From Arenicola marina (Eukaryota > Annelida > Polychaeta > Arenicolidae): DNA of 64,000 nucleotides. Location: contig CAXHSH010000451.1 of the NCBI GenBank assembly GCA_964019135.1, positions 276,330 through 340,329 on the forward strand. Reading direction: 5' to 3'. The notes under the pieces are model-generated. The model had not been told where the DNA came from. It worked only from the letters and a program-made list of their open reading frames with translations, and did no database searches. Position 1 is the first letter of the stretch, and every line of letters starts with the position of its first letter. A program made the position numbers and the translations under genes. This document shows positions 31,860-43,554 of the stretch, in pieces.

Positions 31860-32700
31860 CATCCCCATCATACATGTACCCTCTCCCCACCATCACCACC
31901 CCAACATCATCCCTCGCCTTCCCCATCTCCACCATCCTAGGTCACCTCCCCTCCCTCACTATCACCATCCTATGTCACGCCATCTCCCTCACCATCAATC
32001 CAAGGTCAACTCTTGTCTCTCACTATCACCATCCTAGGTCACCTTCTCCCTCACTATCACCATTCTAGGTCACCTCCTCTCCCTCACTATCACCATCCTA
32101 GGTCACCCCCTCTCCCTGACCGTCATCCTAGGTCACCTCCTTTCCCTCACTATCACCATCCTAGGTCACCCCCTCTCCCTCCCCATTATCCTAGGTCACC
32201 TCCTTTCCCTCACGATCACCATCCTAGGTCACCCCCTCTCCCTCAACTTCATCCTAGGGCGCCTCGGCTCCCTCCCTGTCATCCTATGTCATCCCCTTTT
32301 CCCCACCAATATCCAAGGGCACCTCCTCTCTGTCACCATCATCCTAGGTCATCCCCTCTCCCTCAACATCATCCCAGGGCACCTCCTCTCCCTGACTGTC
32401 ATCCTAGGTCACCTCCATTCCCTCACTCTCACCATCCTAGTTCACCCCCTCTCCCTCACTATCACCATCCTATGTCACCTCCTCTCCCTTATTAACACCA
32501 CCCTAGATCACCCCCCCGACCCCCCTCTCTCAATATCCTAGGGCACCTCCTCTCCCTCACTATCATCCTAGGTCACCCCCTCTCCCTCACCATCATCCTG
32601 GGTCACCTCCTCTCCCTCACTAACACCATCTTATCCCATCCACTCTCCCTCATTATCACCATTCTATCTCAACCACTCTCCCTCTGCATCACCACCCTTT
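31860..32700 (+). repeat. Pyrimidine-rich minisatellite
   Basis: Variable units built from CACTATCACCATCCTAGGTC and ACCTCCTCTCCCT repeat about 25 times with lengths of roughly 26 to 39 bases. It is strongly strand-asymmetric (C/T rich). A 160-codon open frame through it (32013-32495) is a by-product. Confidence 0.85.
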
Positions 32701-32889
32701 GTCGCCCTCTTACTCAATTAAGCTATTTTAGTACGTTCGTTTAGACTTAAACTCTTAACTGTATTATTCATAGGAAACTGATACATTAATTAAGATTAGA
32801 TGAGATTAAGGTATAAAAGTGACTGAAATTTTTATTAAGATTAGTTTGGGAAGGCGAACTATGTCTATGGGCAAAGAGGTCTATGGGCA

Positions 32890-34290
32890 AAGAGGGCTAT
32901 GGTTTGCCCTCTTGGAGTAAGCAACATCCTACCCCTGTGCTACTAGCATCACACTGTATTTATTGCCAGTGGTTTCTCCTGATCATAGAATGCTAGGATT
33001 GGAGCTTTGGTGACTAGCTCCTTCATTTTCTTAAATGCCTCTTCTTGATCCTTCTCCCATCTCCATTCAGCATCTTTGCAGGTCAGTTGCCTGAGGGGCT
33101 TCAAGACATCTGACAGAGACGGAAGAAATCTGGACAAGTAGTTGATCATTCCACAGATTGATTGCACCTCTGTGACAGTTGCGGGAGGTTTCATATCCAT
33201 AATTGCTTCTATTTTAAGCATGTCAGGCTTTAGTCCATCCTGGGTAATAGTGTGTCCATGGAAAGTCACTTGCTTTTGTTTGATCTCCGTTTTGTTCTCC
33301 TTAAGCCTTATTCCGTGCTTGATGCATCTTTCAAGCAGGCTTTTCAGGTTCTTGTCGTGATCCATTTCTGCAGTTTCTTCATTTGTTCCACATCCATATA
33401 CTAGAATGTCATCAGCGATACAAAACACACCTGGTAAGTTATCCAAGGCCACCTGGAGCCTTTTTTGGAAGATTTCACTGCTTACTTTCAATCCGCAGGG
33501 CAGTCGTTTTCACCGATATCTTCCAAAAGGAGTTTGAAAGGTTGTGAGGAAGCTGGATTCCTTGTCTAGCACACAATGCCAATATCCATTTCTGAGGTCG
33601 AACTTGGAAAATACCTTGACATTATTTAGCTCCGGGAGTATATCATCTAGCGTCAGCAGAGGATGGTGTTCTCGCTTGAGTGCTTGGTTTAGAGCATTGG
33701 GGTCGATACAAATCCGAATGTCCCCATTCTTTTTGGTGCCTATTGCCATCCGGCTGACCCATTCTGTCGGTTTGTCCACTTTGGCGATGACATCCTTTTC
33801 CTCAAGCTGCTTCAGCTTAGCTTCCACTTTGTTCTTCAAACTCACTGGGACCCTGTATGATGATATTGCAGTTGGCTGTTTTGAGTCATCTATTGTGAGG
33901 TGGACTGTACCTAGTTCCTCATTGAAAACATCTTCATTCGCTGATATAATGTCTTTAACACTGCTGATGTTTTCATAATTCACTGTTATTAGTCTCATCT
34001 GTTCACATGCTCGTTTGCCAAGCAGTGGAGTCAACGGCTCATCCACGACCATGAATTCCACAGAATATTTCTTCTTGTTTTTACAATTTCGGATAACAGT
34101 GCGGCACTTTCCTACAGTGGTCATTTCGGAAGAGTTCCACATTTTGAGTTTGGTGGTGCAGGGAGTAATGGTAAGTCCTCTCACCATCTCTTCTTGAATT
34201 ACATTTACACTGGCTCCACTGTCCACCTGAAATCTAGCCACATTTCCATTGATTTCCATGTCTGCCATAATGTCCTTGCTTTTTCCACAT
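32890..34290 (-). pseudogene. Ty3/gypsy pol fragment: protease, RT, start of RNase H
   Basis: The minus strand encodes a retropepsin-like site (FQVDSGASVNVIQ), then RT with KNGDIRICIDPNALN, FSKFDLRNGYWH, FQTPFGRYR, and the catalytic box in FCIADDILVYG, followed by the connection region LKPLRQLT. A TGA at 33510-33512 replaces the Trp expected after FGRYR. After a frame change near 32949 the RNase H motif CDASSTGVGCCLLQ can be read to about 32895. Integrase, gag and LTRs are missing. Its 5' side stops at about 34290, exactly where the Helentron reading begins on the other strand. Confidence 0.75.
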
Positions 34291-35158
34291 GCTGACCACA
34301 TGCGACAAAACCCAATGTGTATGAACGGTCTATACTATCGAGATTTCTTGGCTCAGCCACTCGAAGCGGATGATCCCATGAATGCGGACACAGATAGACC
34401 TGGTGCAATTGACTATGCCATAGCGCGTGTCGATGATGTCAATACAAGACAAGAAATTCGTTGGCTGAAGTATCTTGATGATCTGGAGGATGGAAGTCAG
34501 TGGGGCGAACACCTAGCTGTGCAGGGTCTGGCTAACATGCTTAACGCAACCATTCATGTCGTAGCATCAAGCAATCCTATCATGGATGCAGTACGCCCAA
34601 TGCACGTGGACGGTTTCCACGAATAGGGTCTGTAAGTGACATCACGGACAGCGCGCGCTAACCTCCAGCGAATCCGGTTTTGGGTACATGACGCTTCACC
34701 GCCCCATATACAAAGCATAGGGGGCTCTTTGTAATGGCGTAAAACGCACAGAAAACCAGCGTCTTGCGATTTAAAACTAGTACGAGTATGAAGGTACACC
34801 CCCAAACATTTATTCCATATGGTTTTCAAATCTAACATTGCATTCATATCTCAAACATCAGTGAGTCTAGTTTGAGGCCCATAATAAAGTATAGGGACCC
34901 GCTGACGCGTTGTACCCAGAACGGTTGTGTCTAGAGGTGAGCGCGCGCTGTCTGTGACGTCACTTACAGACCCTATTCCACATTGGTCTTATTCAGCAAT
35001 CTCACTACGTTGCGTTGATAAACAAGGCAAATGAACCTACAAATGAGGATGTGGTAGAAACAAAAGTGAATGGCGAAACAATGAATTCTGATGATGAATT
35101 AGACGAGGAAAACGCTGCAGCGTTTGCACGTGCCCAGAGAATCAGTGGTTCACCATAG
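34291..35158 (+). pseudogene. OTU cysteine-protease-like domain of the Helentron, split by a MITE
   Basis: Before the insert: MRQNPMCMNGLYYRDFLAQP, then QWGEHLAVQGLANMLNATIH and VVASSNP. After it: IGLIQQSHYVALINKANE and an acidic tail. The W-G pair with a hydrophobic strand and the later H-Y-V are typical of the second half of OTU domains; the catalytic H-Y-V His is kept. The first half with the D-G-N-C nucleophile is absent. The tail runs into TAG (35156-35158), after which the frame leads, across the second MITE, into MAENPSDTN of the Rep part. OTU proteases remove ubiquitin; their role in Helentrons is not settled. Confidence 0.65.
34621..34978. mobile_element. MITE 1, 358 bp, CAC target duplication
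   Basis: The ends GAATAGGGTCTGTAAGTGAC and its inverted partner match almost perfectly and extend through CACGGACAGCGCGCGCT. CAC at 34618-34620 and at 34979-34981 flanks it. Joining across it restores the GF-H-I-GL reading of the OTU domain. There is no ORF of its own. A 3-bp duplication and GGGTCTG ends fit a PIF/Harbinger- or CMC-like origin, but the CAC site is not the usual TWA, so the superfamily is open. Confidence 0.8.
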
Positions 35159-35171
35159 GAAACAAGCTTAA

Positions 35172-35571
35172 AGTTGCATGTGGAGTTCTTTCCCGCCAAA
35201 ACTAAGCCTAGGCGAAATTTATATCAAAATTTGAAGAAAACTCGATTGTTTCATTCTATAAATTCAGAAACCTGATAAACATCACCGTTTCGGCTGTGGT
35301 GTGGCAAACGTGTCTATCCCACGACACCACAAAACTCCGTCGCGGCACTGCTACTTATACCAAAGCATCGCGAAGCACACAAACTGATGACGTTTACCAC
35401 TAAAATGAAATCTTGTGGTAAATTGATATCACGGACAAGGCTAAGAGACACTATTTGGCAGTCTGCTATGGGTGGAGTATAGATAAAAGAAGTCTTGAAT
35501 GATTCAAGGACTGATTCTTATGTGTATTTTGACCTCATTAGTTTTGGCGGGAAAGAGCTCGACATGCAACT
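35172..35571. mobile_element. MITE 2, 400 bp, TTAA target duplication
   Basis: The ends AGTTGCATGTGGAGTTCTTT and the inverted right end (AGTTGCATGTCGAGCTCTTT) continue into TCCCGCCAAAACTAA on both sides, about 33 of 35 matching. TTAA flanks it at 35168-35171 and 35572-35575. TTAA duplication is the mark of piggyBac and Kolobok elements. There is no ORF. Removing the element and one TTAA joins ETSL to MAENPSD in frame. Confidence 0.85.
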
Positions 35572-35574
35572 TTA

Positions 35575-38500
35575 ATGGCAGAAAATCCTAGTGATACAAA
35601 TACTGAGCTTCACATTGCTCCAGCTGAAAATCAGAAACCCACACCGCTCCTCAGCGATACCCACTTTGAAGAACTTGCCAATCCCGATAAATACCCTGAC
35701 GGAAAAAATGCTCTGACTGCAGAAAGGGATACACCAATCCACCCCAGAAAGTACTTCAATCAGAGGTTACTCGACAAGGATGGTAGATTTGCGAAATCTG
35801 TAGAATATCTGCTGAGCGCTCAATACGCCGTCGAAAGTAAACATGTACAAAGTGCAACCAACCATTTCATGTTCCGTCACATAAAGAAAAACGAATTTCG
35901 TGGCAACAGAATCAATGCACAGTTTGTAAAAAATGCTGACAAAATCAAACAACTTGTACAGACTGATCACGCATATAAGCTGCTGAAACAAGTCAGAGGA
36001 TCACCTGCGTATTTCCAATCAGTCTTCTATGATGTGCTTGCCATGGTCCGGCAATTGGGCATACCCACTTGGTTCATGACTCTGACGTCAGCAGATATGC
36101 TATGGCCAGACATGATCCAGACAATTGCGAGACAATATGGAACGGTTTTGAGCGACGAAGATGTCAAGAACATGCCTTTGCAAGACAGACACAAGTGGCT
36201 AAGAACAAATCCAGTAACAGCGGCACGTCACTTTGAATACCGACTCGAATTGCTATTCACTGATGTAATCAAATCAAAAATCCACCCACTAGGTGAACTG
36301 ATAGATTACGTCTCGCGCATTGAGTTCCAAACCCGTGGTTCTCCTCACGCCCATATCCTCTTGTGGATCAAAGATGCACCGAAACTCGATGTTCAAACGG
36401 ATGTGGAAGTGTGTGACTTCATTGACAAACATGTCAGTTGCAACCTTCCCCAAGAGCCATCTATGCGTCAGTTTGTGAAGAACATCCAACAGCACAACCA
36501 CTCTTCGTACTGCCGGAAGAACAAACACTGCAGGTTCAGATACCCGCGTCCGCCCACTTCAGTTACAATACTCGCCAGAGAGCCAGATGAGACTGTTGAA
36601 AAGGTCGAACTCATGAAACGCACAACTGAAACTCTAAAGTCCGTCCGTGTAGGAATTGATGAAAAAGAAATGGATGACAACATCACTCTGGCCACTGTCC
36701 TGCGGGAGGCAGAAGTTACCGAAGAACAATACACAGGTGCATTGTCCGTGTCTCAACGAGGCAATAACGTTGTGCTAAAAAGAACACCTTCGGAGCAATG
36801 CGTCAATCCGTACAACCCAACCATTCTCAACGCGTGGAAGGCAAACATGGATCTACAGTACGTGCTGGATCCTTATGGTTGCGTCATGTACCTTGCTGCT
36901 TACATGACAAAAAGCGAGAGGAACATGGGAGAACTTCTCAAAGCGGTACTGAAAGAAAGTAACGATGCAGACGTCAAAACGACTCTCAGACGTATGGGTT
37001 CTGTGTTTTTGAATCACCGCGAGGTTAGTGCCCAAGAAGCCGTGTACCGCCTGCTTTCGATGCCTCTCAAACGATTCAGCAGACAAGTCCTGTTCGTTGA
37101 CACGAATCGCCAATCCGAAAGAGCCGGCGTGTCTGATCGACAGGTATACCTGATACACTGGAAGAACTGAGCTTGGCTGAATTTGCGTCTCACTATGCCA
37201 CAAATTACACGACAAATGAGAATGGTGACAGCATGCCTCAGGTACTGGATGACAATGGCGATGATGACCCAGTCGATGTTGAGCCGGATGTCTTACCGAA
37301 GCGTATCACACTCAAAAACGGCATCGGGACAACGCGAAAGAGAAGACGCTCAGCAGTCATTAGATATCACCGCTTTCGACAGGAAAAAGAGTCAGAGGAA
37401 TTTTTTCGTGCGAAGCTGATGTTATTTCTGCCATGGAGAAACGAGAGCGTTGATTTGATTGGCAATTGCAGAAATTTCGCCGAGCACTACACACAGATTG
37501 AACAACGAATTCATCTGCTTGAGTCGCGTTTCTCAAACAATGTTGACCTCATTGACCGAGCTATCTTGGAGAATGCAGCTTATGGTCCGCCAGAGCACGT
37601 GTGGGAAAACGTTGCACGTGAAGCAGAACACCAAAGGCTACAGGATGAAGGAGAAGGAATAGGTGTGGACACACAAATCGAAAAAGGAGATATTGATGCC
37701 AATGCGGCAATGATCCCAGGAGATGTGTCTGATAACCGAGCCGATATGATTGCACGATACGAACCCCAAACCAACAGTCATGTATTGACACCGGCAGAAT
37801 ACCGTCACATGATGCGTGGTCTAAACGAGAAACAAAGGCAAATCGTGATCTACCATCGCAAATGGTGCAAGAGAGCCGTAATGTCCATAAAGGAAAACAA
37901 ACCAGTGAAACCGTACAGGGTTTTCATGAGTGGGCCTGGTGGTGTTGGCAAAAGCCATGTGATACGCCTCATTCAATCCGATACAAACAAACTGCTAGCA
38001 CTATCTCAACGTTTCACACCGACTGATGTCACAGTTCTTCCTTGTATGGCTCCAACTGGTGTAGCGGCGTTCAACATCGGCGGTATGACAATACACTCGG
38101 CGCTCCTTCTGCGGGTTTCCAAGTATGACAACAAGGCACAAAGCTCCAAACGGTGCAGTTGATCATTATCGATGAAATATCCATGGTTGGACCAAACATG
38201 CTGCTGAATATCCACAAGAGAATGTGTGAGATCAAAGGTCATTCCGGAGATGACGTTTGGTTCGGCAACGCTTCGGTTCTCGCAGTCGGAGACCTGTACC
38301 AGCTGCCGCCTGTGTGTCAACCATACATTTCGAGCCGATCACGGATGCAATGGCAAGCTTATACTACGGTGGTATATGGACGGACGAGTTTGAGTTCCAT
38401 GAGCTGGATCAGACCATGAGGCAACGAGGAGACCAAACCTTTGCCGACATGTTATGTCGAGTGAGAACAGGCGAAGCCACAGCAGATGACATCAGTGTCC

Positions 38501-39927
38501 TTCGTTCACGGGACATCAACGTTGAGGGCGAAGCGTATCCCCACAGCGCTCTTCATCTGTTTGCGCGAAATGTTGACGTCGACGTACACAACTCTGCAAT
38601 GCTGGACAAGTTGGCCCCCAAAGACAAACAGGTTCCTATTGTGGCTGTCGATGACAAGAGAGACAGCACCGGTACACTAGATATGGCAGAGCTCACAACC
38701 CCTGCAACACGATCCAAAACTGGTGGAATGGATACCGTTCTCATTGTGGCAGTCGGAGCGCGTGTAATGATGACGGCGAATGTTGACACCGCTGATGGAC
38801 TCGTCAATGGCGTTGTTGGAGAACTTCAGGGCATCATCAAGAACAATGCAAATGCCGTGAGCACTCTACTCGTCAAGTTTGACAACGACAAAGTGGGCAA
38901 TAGTGCCATTTCTGGTAGTCAATGGAAGACATACTTTCCCAAAGCCGTTCCTGTTAAGCGACATGAAGTACATTATGAGAAGTGTCAATCTAAAGGAGCA
39001 CAAGTCACGCGTCACCAATTCCCGCTAACACTTGCGTGGGCTGTCACCATCCATAAGTGTCAGGGTCTAACACTAGACGAAGTCGTTGTCAGCATGAAAG
39101 GTGCAAGGCGCTTTGGTCAAGGTCAGGCATATGTAGCGTTCAGTCGTGTCAAGAACCTGAGTGGACTCCATATCACTGACTTCGATGCATCAGGTGTTAA
39201 GGCTAACAAGAAAGTCTCAACAGAAATGGAAGCAATGCGCAAGACGATGCTAACTGCGAAGAGAGCTGACGACATTACAATTGGACACTTGAACGTTCCC
39301 TACTTCTTGGATAAACTAAAAGACTTGCAAAGCGCGAACGAAAACAACATCTGGCGCAACACCGACGTCATGTGTTTCAGCGAAACCTACTTAACACTAT
39401 CGCATGACATAGATGGCTTTCTGCTGCAGAATGACCTCAAAGCATTTAGACAAGACAATCCACACGAACAGAACCACGGTGGAAAACACGGTGTCATGAT
39501 TTGCGCATCCACTCACCTAAATCCGCCGGAATTAACCATGGCAAATATAGATGGTCTGGAATCAAAGGCAGTTGCTGTAGAGACAGTCAATTCCAGACTG
39601 GTGGTTTGTGTTGTGTACCGCCCACCATCTCGCGCTATGACCGCGTTCTTCCCTCGTCTCGAGACCTTGCTGGCCAGACTGCCACTGCATGTTCCAACGT
39701 TTCTTCTGGGTGACATGAACGACAACTTGGCGACTCACTCAACGTCGCCGCTTGTCTCCTTGATGACAAAGTGGGGATTCCAGCAGTACGTCAATGAACC
39801 GACAACGCCTGACGGTACTCTCATCGACCACATCTATTGCAACACACAGCTGAACAGTGCAACTGTGGACATCCACGACGTTTACTACTCGAATCACGAT
39901 GCAATTTTCATTACAACACACCTTTAA
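35575..39927 (+). pseudogene. Helentron Rep-helicase-endonuclease, three frameshifts
   Basis: Segment 1 (35575-37170) is the Helitron-like N/Rep part: RGSPHAHILLWI (HxH metal site, about residue 256) and YLAAYMTKSERNM (Tyr motif, about residue 442). Segment 2 (37173-38162, really from about 37142) leads to the helicase Walker A, SGPGGVGKSH. Segment 3 (38153-38335) has Walker [12 protein letters not shown], and GDLYQLPPV. Segment 4 (to 39927) has the remaining helicase motifs (TIHKCQGLTLDEVV, QAYVAFSRVKNLSGL) and an AP-endonuclease-like domain (VMCFSETYL, VYRPPSRAM, FLLGDMNDNL, LIDHIYCN, YSNHDAIF). Each junction needs one base more than is present. The intact protein would nick, unwind and transfer single strands. 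Losses this clean may be mutations or assembly errors. Confidence 0.82.
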
Positions 39928-40164
39928 CAACAGGATCGAGTAATAATTTGTCTAGCGTCATGTTGTATATACAATAATTAGCCACAATGAGCCAATGTTT
40001 ACAGCTTTCCACGTTATTCGCATACTATTCTCCAGACTGCTATTTCATACATGTTGAGTTACTAGTTGATCTGCTTAGAAAGCCATCCTTACTACTAAAT
40101 GATATGTAGGTAACGGACTATGTATTACTGTTGACAGTTAACATGCGAAACTTGTCGTTTCCGG

Positions 40165-40262
40165 TCAAGGAGCGACCCGCCCTCTTCGGGGTTAATGGGT
40201 CGGCGTGGAATACCCACGCACATGGTGAGTAAGTGGGCCGTTCCCACTCATCACCACATAGT
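40165..40262 (+). other. Stem-loop cluster at the Helentron 3' side
   Basis: Three hairpins follow each other: CGACCC...GGGTCG (about 40173-40202), GCGTGG-AATAC-CCACGC (about 40203-40219), and ATGGTGAGTAAGTGGG paired with CCCACTCATCACCA (about 40222-40257). Rolling-circle elements end with hairpins near the 3' terminus, so this is the likely end region. The exact terminal bases are not determined. Confidence 0.5.
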
Positions 40263-40675
40263 GTACTCCAAGGGGTATATCGACTGCCGTATGCGTCCGA
40301 TTGCCTTGCACATTACCCATCCATGTGCAATTTAAATCTACCTCTGAGCATATCATCAAATTTTCACACCCAAAGGGTACCCCAAACATTATGCCTGCAG
40401 CAAAATATTGCATCATTGGTTCAAGAGGTCAGTACTTCAGCTGTTCAATACGTACGATATGCGTTCACATGGTGCATCCATGAAGACGTGAAACGTGCCT
40501 CCGACGAGAACTAGCGATTTTACGTACCCTAAATGTTACAACAAAATATATCCCAGCGGCAACAAGGGATAACCCTCCACTCAGTTGGTCAGGCAATCGG
40601 CGGCGGCATGATCCGCGCTCGCATCGCAGTCGATCCAGAGGAAAACTGCCCTTGACCGGAACCTCCATGTTTTAG
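40263..40675. other. 3' flank of the Helentron
   Basis: Nothing coding is recognised. The sequence between the hairpins and the 15-bp array could still belong to the Helentron end or be host DNA. Confidence 0.25.
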
Positions 40676-40856
40676 ATCTTTGTGATATGCTTCTTGGGAT
40701 ATGCTTCTGGTGATATGCTTCTGGTCATATGCTTCTGGTGATATCCTTCTGGTTATATGCTTCTGGTGATATGCTTCTGGTGATATCCTTCTGGTCATAT
40801 GCTTCTGGTCATATGCTTCTGGTGATATCCTTCTGGTGATATGCTTCTGGTGAGTC
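40676..40856 (+). repeat. 15-bp minisatellite
   Basis: GTGATATGCTTCTGG and variants (TCATATGCTTCTGG, TGATATCCTTCTGG) repeat about 12 times head to tail. The opposite strand reads as an ISPEAYDQKH-type repeat, which I consider accidental. Confidence 0.9.
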
Positions 40857-40859
40857 TTG

Positions 40860-41800
40860 GTAAGTCTTGAATGCCATGATGTTGCCAATGGCGCGGTTGC
40901 GCTGTTTTGATCTGTTTATTTTAGTGGAGAGGATTGGGGGGATGAAGGGGCAGGTTCGGGGGCGGGGGTATGGCGGGTGGGAGTAAGCGGGAATGTTTAA
41001 TTAACTGACCAGTATTACAGGATAAATATTTTGATGCCACAGTCATTTAGGATTTTGCTTTCCTTGTCTTCACATAATGTTTCAAATACGGTAATTGATG
41101 CCGGGGCTTAATATCACCCGGATATATACGTGCGTTTGTGAAAATTATGAGAAATCTGTCGTGAGTTAGCACTATTAATGATTTTCTCCGTATCACTCAT
41201 CTTTTGGAAACACGATCTTCTGGTACTTTGTGCACTACTTCTTTTCGGGGACAGAACTATGAAATGCATAAGATCAAAACAAATCCTTCTTGGTATATAG
41301 TGTTCAAAGTGCGGTACTTGATGCCAGGGCTAATGGCCGGTCTGGGTGTATTTCTTACGTAAATAATGATGAATACTTCGTTTGAAGGTCCAATACCTTT
41401 ACACCCATTTATGCAATATGCATTCACGTTGCTTGGTATTAATTGTTTACCTGTAGCGGTCTTGCTTACCTCATGGTATTGGCAATGCGCTGTGCAAATT
41501 AGTGCTTGTCATATATGTCTCCAAAGTTTAAGACGTATAAACTCCTTGCTTGACGATATAGTATATTAATACCATTCTAGAAATGATATCGTCGGTCTGA
41601 GTACCATCAACACTCTCACAATATAGTAGAGTTACTACCACTGTGCAGATATTGCAGGACATCGGCTTGCTCTGTGTATTATCTGGCCCCGGGGAAGATT
41701 GCATGTATATTATGGAAACAGATCTGGAAACAGATCCGTAATGGTGTATAATCTGTTTTTAATGTGCAATCATCGATAAGATGCGGAAACTAACTTATGA
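40860..41800. repeat. Spacer with a direct repeat about 220 bp apart
   Basis: GTTTCAAATACGGTAATTGATGCCGGGGCT-like DNA near 41080 recurs near 41302 (GTTCAAAGTGCGGTACTTGATGCCAGGGCT-like). These are diverged copies. No gene is supported. Confidence 0.35.
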
Positions 41801-41804
41801 AACA

Positions 41805-42305
41805 GTACACGGGCAGCCTACCGCGTCCATGGGGACAGCATGTCTGACTTGGCGGCACACGGGCAACCTACGGCTTCAGCTTAGAAGCCTTTGTTATGTG
41901 GCAGTACACGGATAGTCTATAACTTTAGCAAAGATAACTTCATTGTCTGACAGTACGCAGGCAACTTATGTCTTCAGCCAGAACAACCAGCGTCGTGTAG
42001 CAGTAGAGGGGCAGCCTACGGCTTCAGTGAGCACAACCTGTGATACGTAGCAACACTCAGGCCGCCTACGGCTTCAGTGGGGACAACCTGTGATACGTAG
42101 CAACACATGGGCCGCCTACGGCTTCAGCTGGAGAAGCCTTCCGTACCTGGTAGTTCAAATACAACCTATCACTTCAGCAAAAACAACTGCATTGCCTGTA
42201 CGCAGGCAACTTACGTCTTCAGACGGACCAACCTGCCTTACGCAGCAGCACACGGGCAACCTACTGCTTCAGCCAGAACACGGGCAGCCTACGGCAACGT
42301 TTAAG
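41805..42305 (+). repeat. Tandem repeat of about 50 bp
   Basis: GCCTACGGCTTCAG followed by AACAACCTGTGATACGTAGC and ACACGGGCA recurs about ten times with variable length and divergence. The best pair, with a 50-bp spacing, is at about 42014-42115. Confidence 0.8.
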
Positions 42306-42975
42306 CTAACCTGATGTGATGCGTACGTAGGCCAATCCGTACCTTATGCATGCTACATGAATTTTGCCAATCTGCCCAATACGCCTCCCATCTACCGTGT
42401 GAATGAAACCTTCCTGCCGCTTTGCCACAGAGTCTGCCGAATCCATGCGATCAATCTCGTGTGGGTTTGCTCGTGCGTGCCTTCACAGTAGCCGATGTCA
42501 TTTCTAGGACACCAACTAGGTCCCGAAGTGCAATTATGAACAGGTTTACTGGACTGGTGTGCACTAATGATAATCTTGTGAAATATAATTGAACACAAGT
42601 TGCACAGATGCATTTGCATTTTATGATTGTCTATTTAAGCCGATGTAGTCCGTGTTGTCTATTTAGGTTTATGTTTACCTTTACGGCGTAAACGCTTCAA
42701 GGACGGTTCTTACCGTAGACTACAGTTGCATCGCATTTGCCATTTGCCAATGCATCGTATTACACATAGTAGTCTAACGTGAAGTAATGATATGTAGCGT
42801 TATGTATTTTGATAATGTACTATAATTTCCATAAGTCCTGGAAATAACAGCATAAGCGACATGTAATTACCCATCCCAACGAGTCGTGCTGTCATCCAAT
42901 AAAAGCCATTTATGAATTTTCAGTTTTATTCCATGAATGTTTGCGAGTGACACTGACAGGGAATTACTACATACG

Positions 42976-43538
42976 TCGAAAACATCACGTTTCAATAACG
43001 TCCAATGTTTCTGCAGCATATACGCTGTAGCCGATACCGATTGAACTATATCTTCCAATTACATAGATAGGTTACATGTAGTAGTAGAAACGCTATGCCC
43101 AGGCTGTGGATTGATAATGCTGGGCTGAGCCGACCACGGTTGACATTCTATTAGTGTAGTGCTTTGCGATATATAGACGAGCGCTCTTAACATTGGAGAT
43201 AAACAAACTGCCCTTAATATGACTTATTACAGCTACGCCATTGCGTGTTCTAGTTTATAATTCTGTCGCGAAGAAATCGATCATTCTTGTAGGTAACATA
43301 CGAGTTTTTAGAAAGAATCCGGGTTTGTATGGGTAACACAGGTTTTGTTTTTAACATTAAGACTTCCAGCGATTAAGCCTTTTTCCCGCCCACCCGCCAC
43401 AACTGTTTGCCAGGCCTTTCGATTCGCTCGTTGGTAACGGCTTCAGCAATCCCCGAGCTGAGTGACGTCGAAAACATCACGTTTCAATAACGTCCAATGT
43501 TTCTGCAGCATTTACGATTTAGCCGATACCGATTGTCA
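42976..43538 (+). repeat. Direct repeat of about 70 bp, 492 bp apart
   Basis: GTCGAAAACATCACGTTTCAATAACGTCC-type sequence through GCCGATACCGATTG occurs at 42976-43045 and 43468-43538, nearly identical. The DNA between (GAACTATATC to TGAGTGAC) is not itself repeated. Confidence 0.75.
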
Positions 43539-43554
43539 CATGACGCATTATCTG

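Larger units (their letters stand above)
34291..40262 (+). mobile_element. Helentron-type rolling-circle transposon, 5'-truncated and broken
   Basis: One long coding unit (OTU, Rep/Helitron N, PIF1-type helicase, AP-type endonuclease) is followed by stem-loops at 40165-40262. The endonuclease after the helicase and the OTU domain before Rep are hallmarks of Helentrons rather than canonical Helitrons. The 5' side is cut within the OTU domain at the gypsy junction. Two later MITEs interrupt it. Breaks: TAG at 35156, and single-base losses near 37142, 38145 and 38330. Confidence 0.8.

Noticed and set aside
32013-32495. 160-codon Pro/His-rich ORF
   Set aside because: It is a reading of the pyrimidine-rich minisatellite with no start context or domain.
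40589-40888. Minus-strand ORF with ISPEAYDQKH repeats
   Set aside because: The 15-bp simple array explains it; flanks show no coding character.
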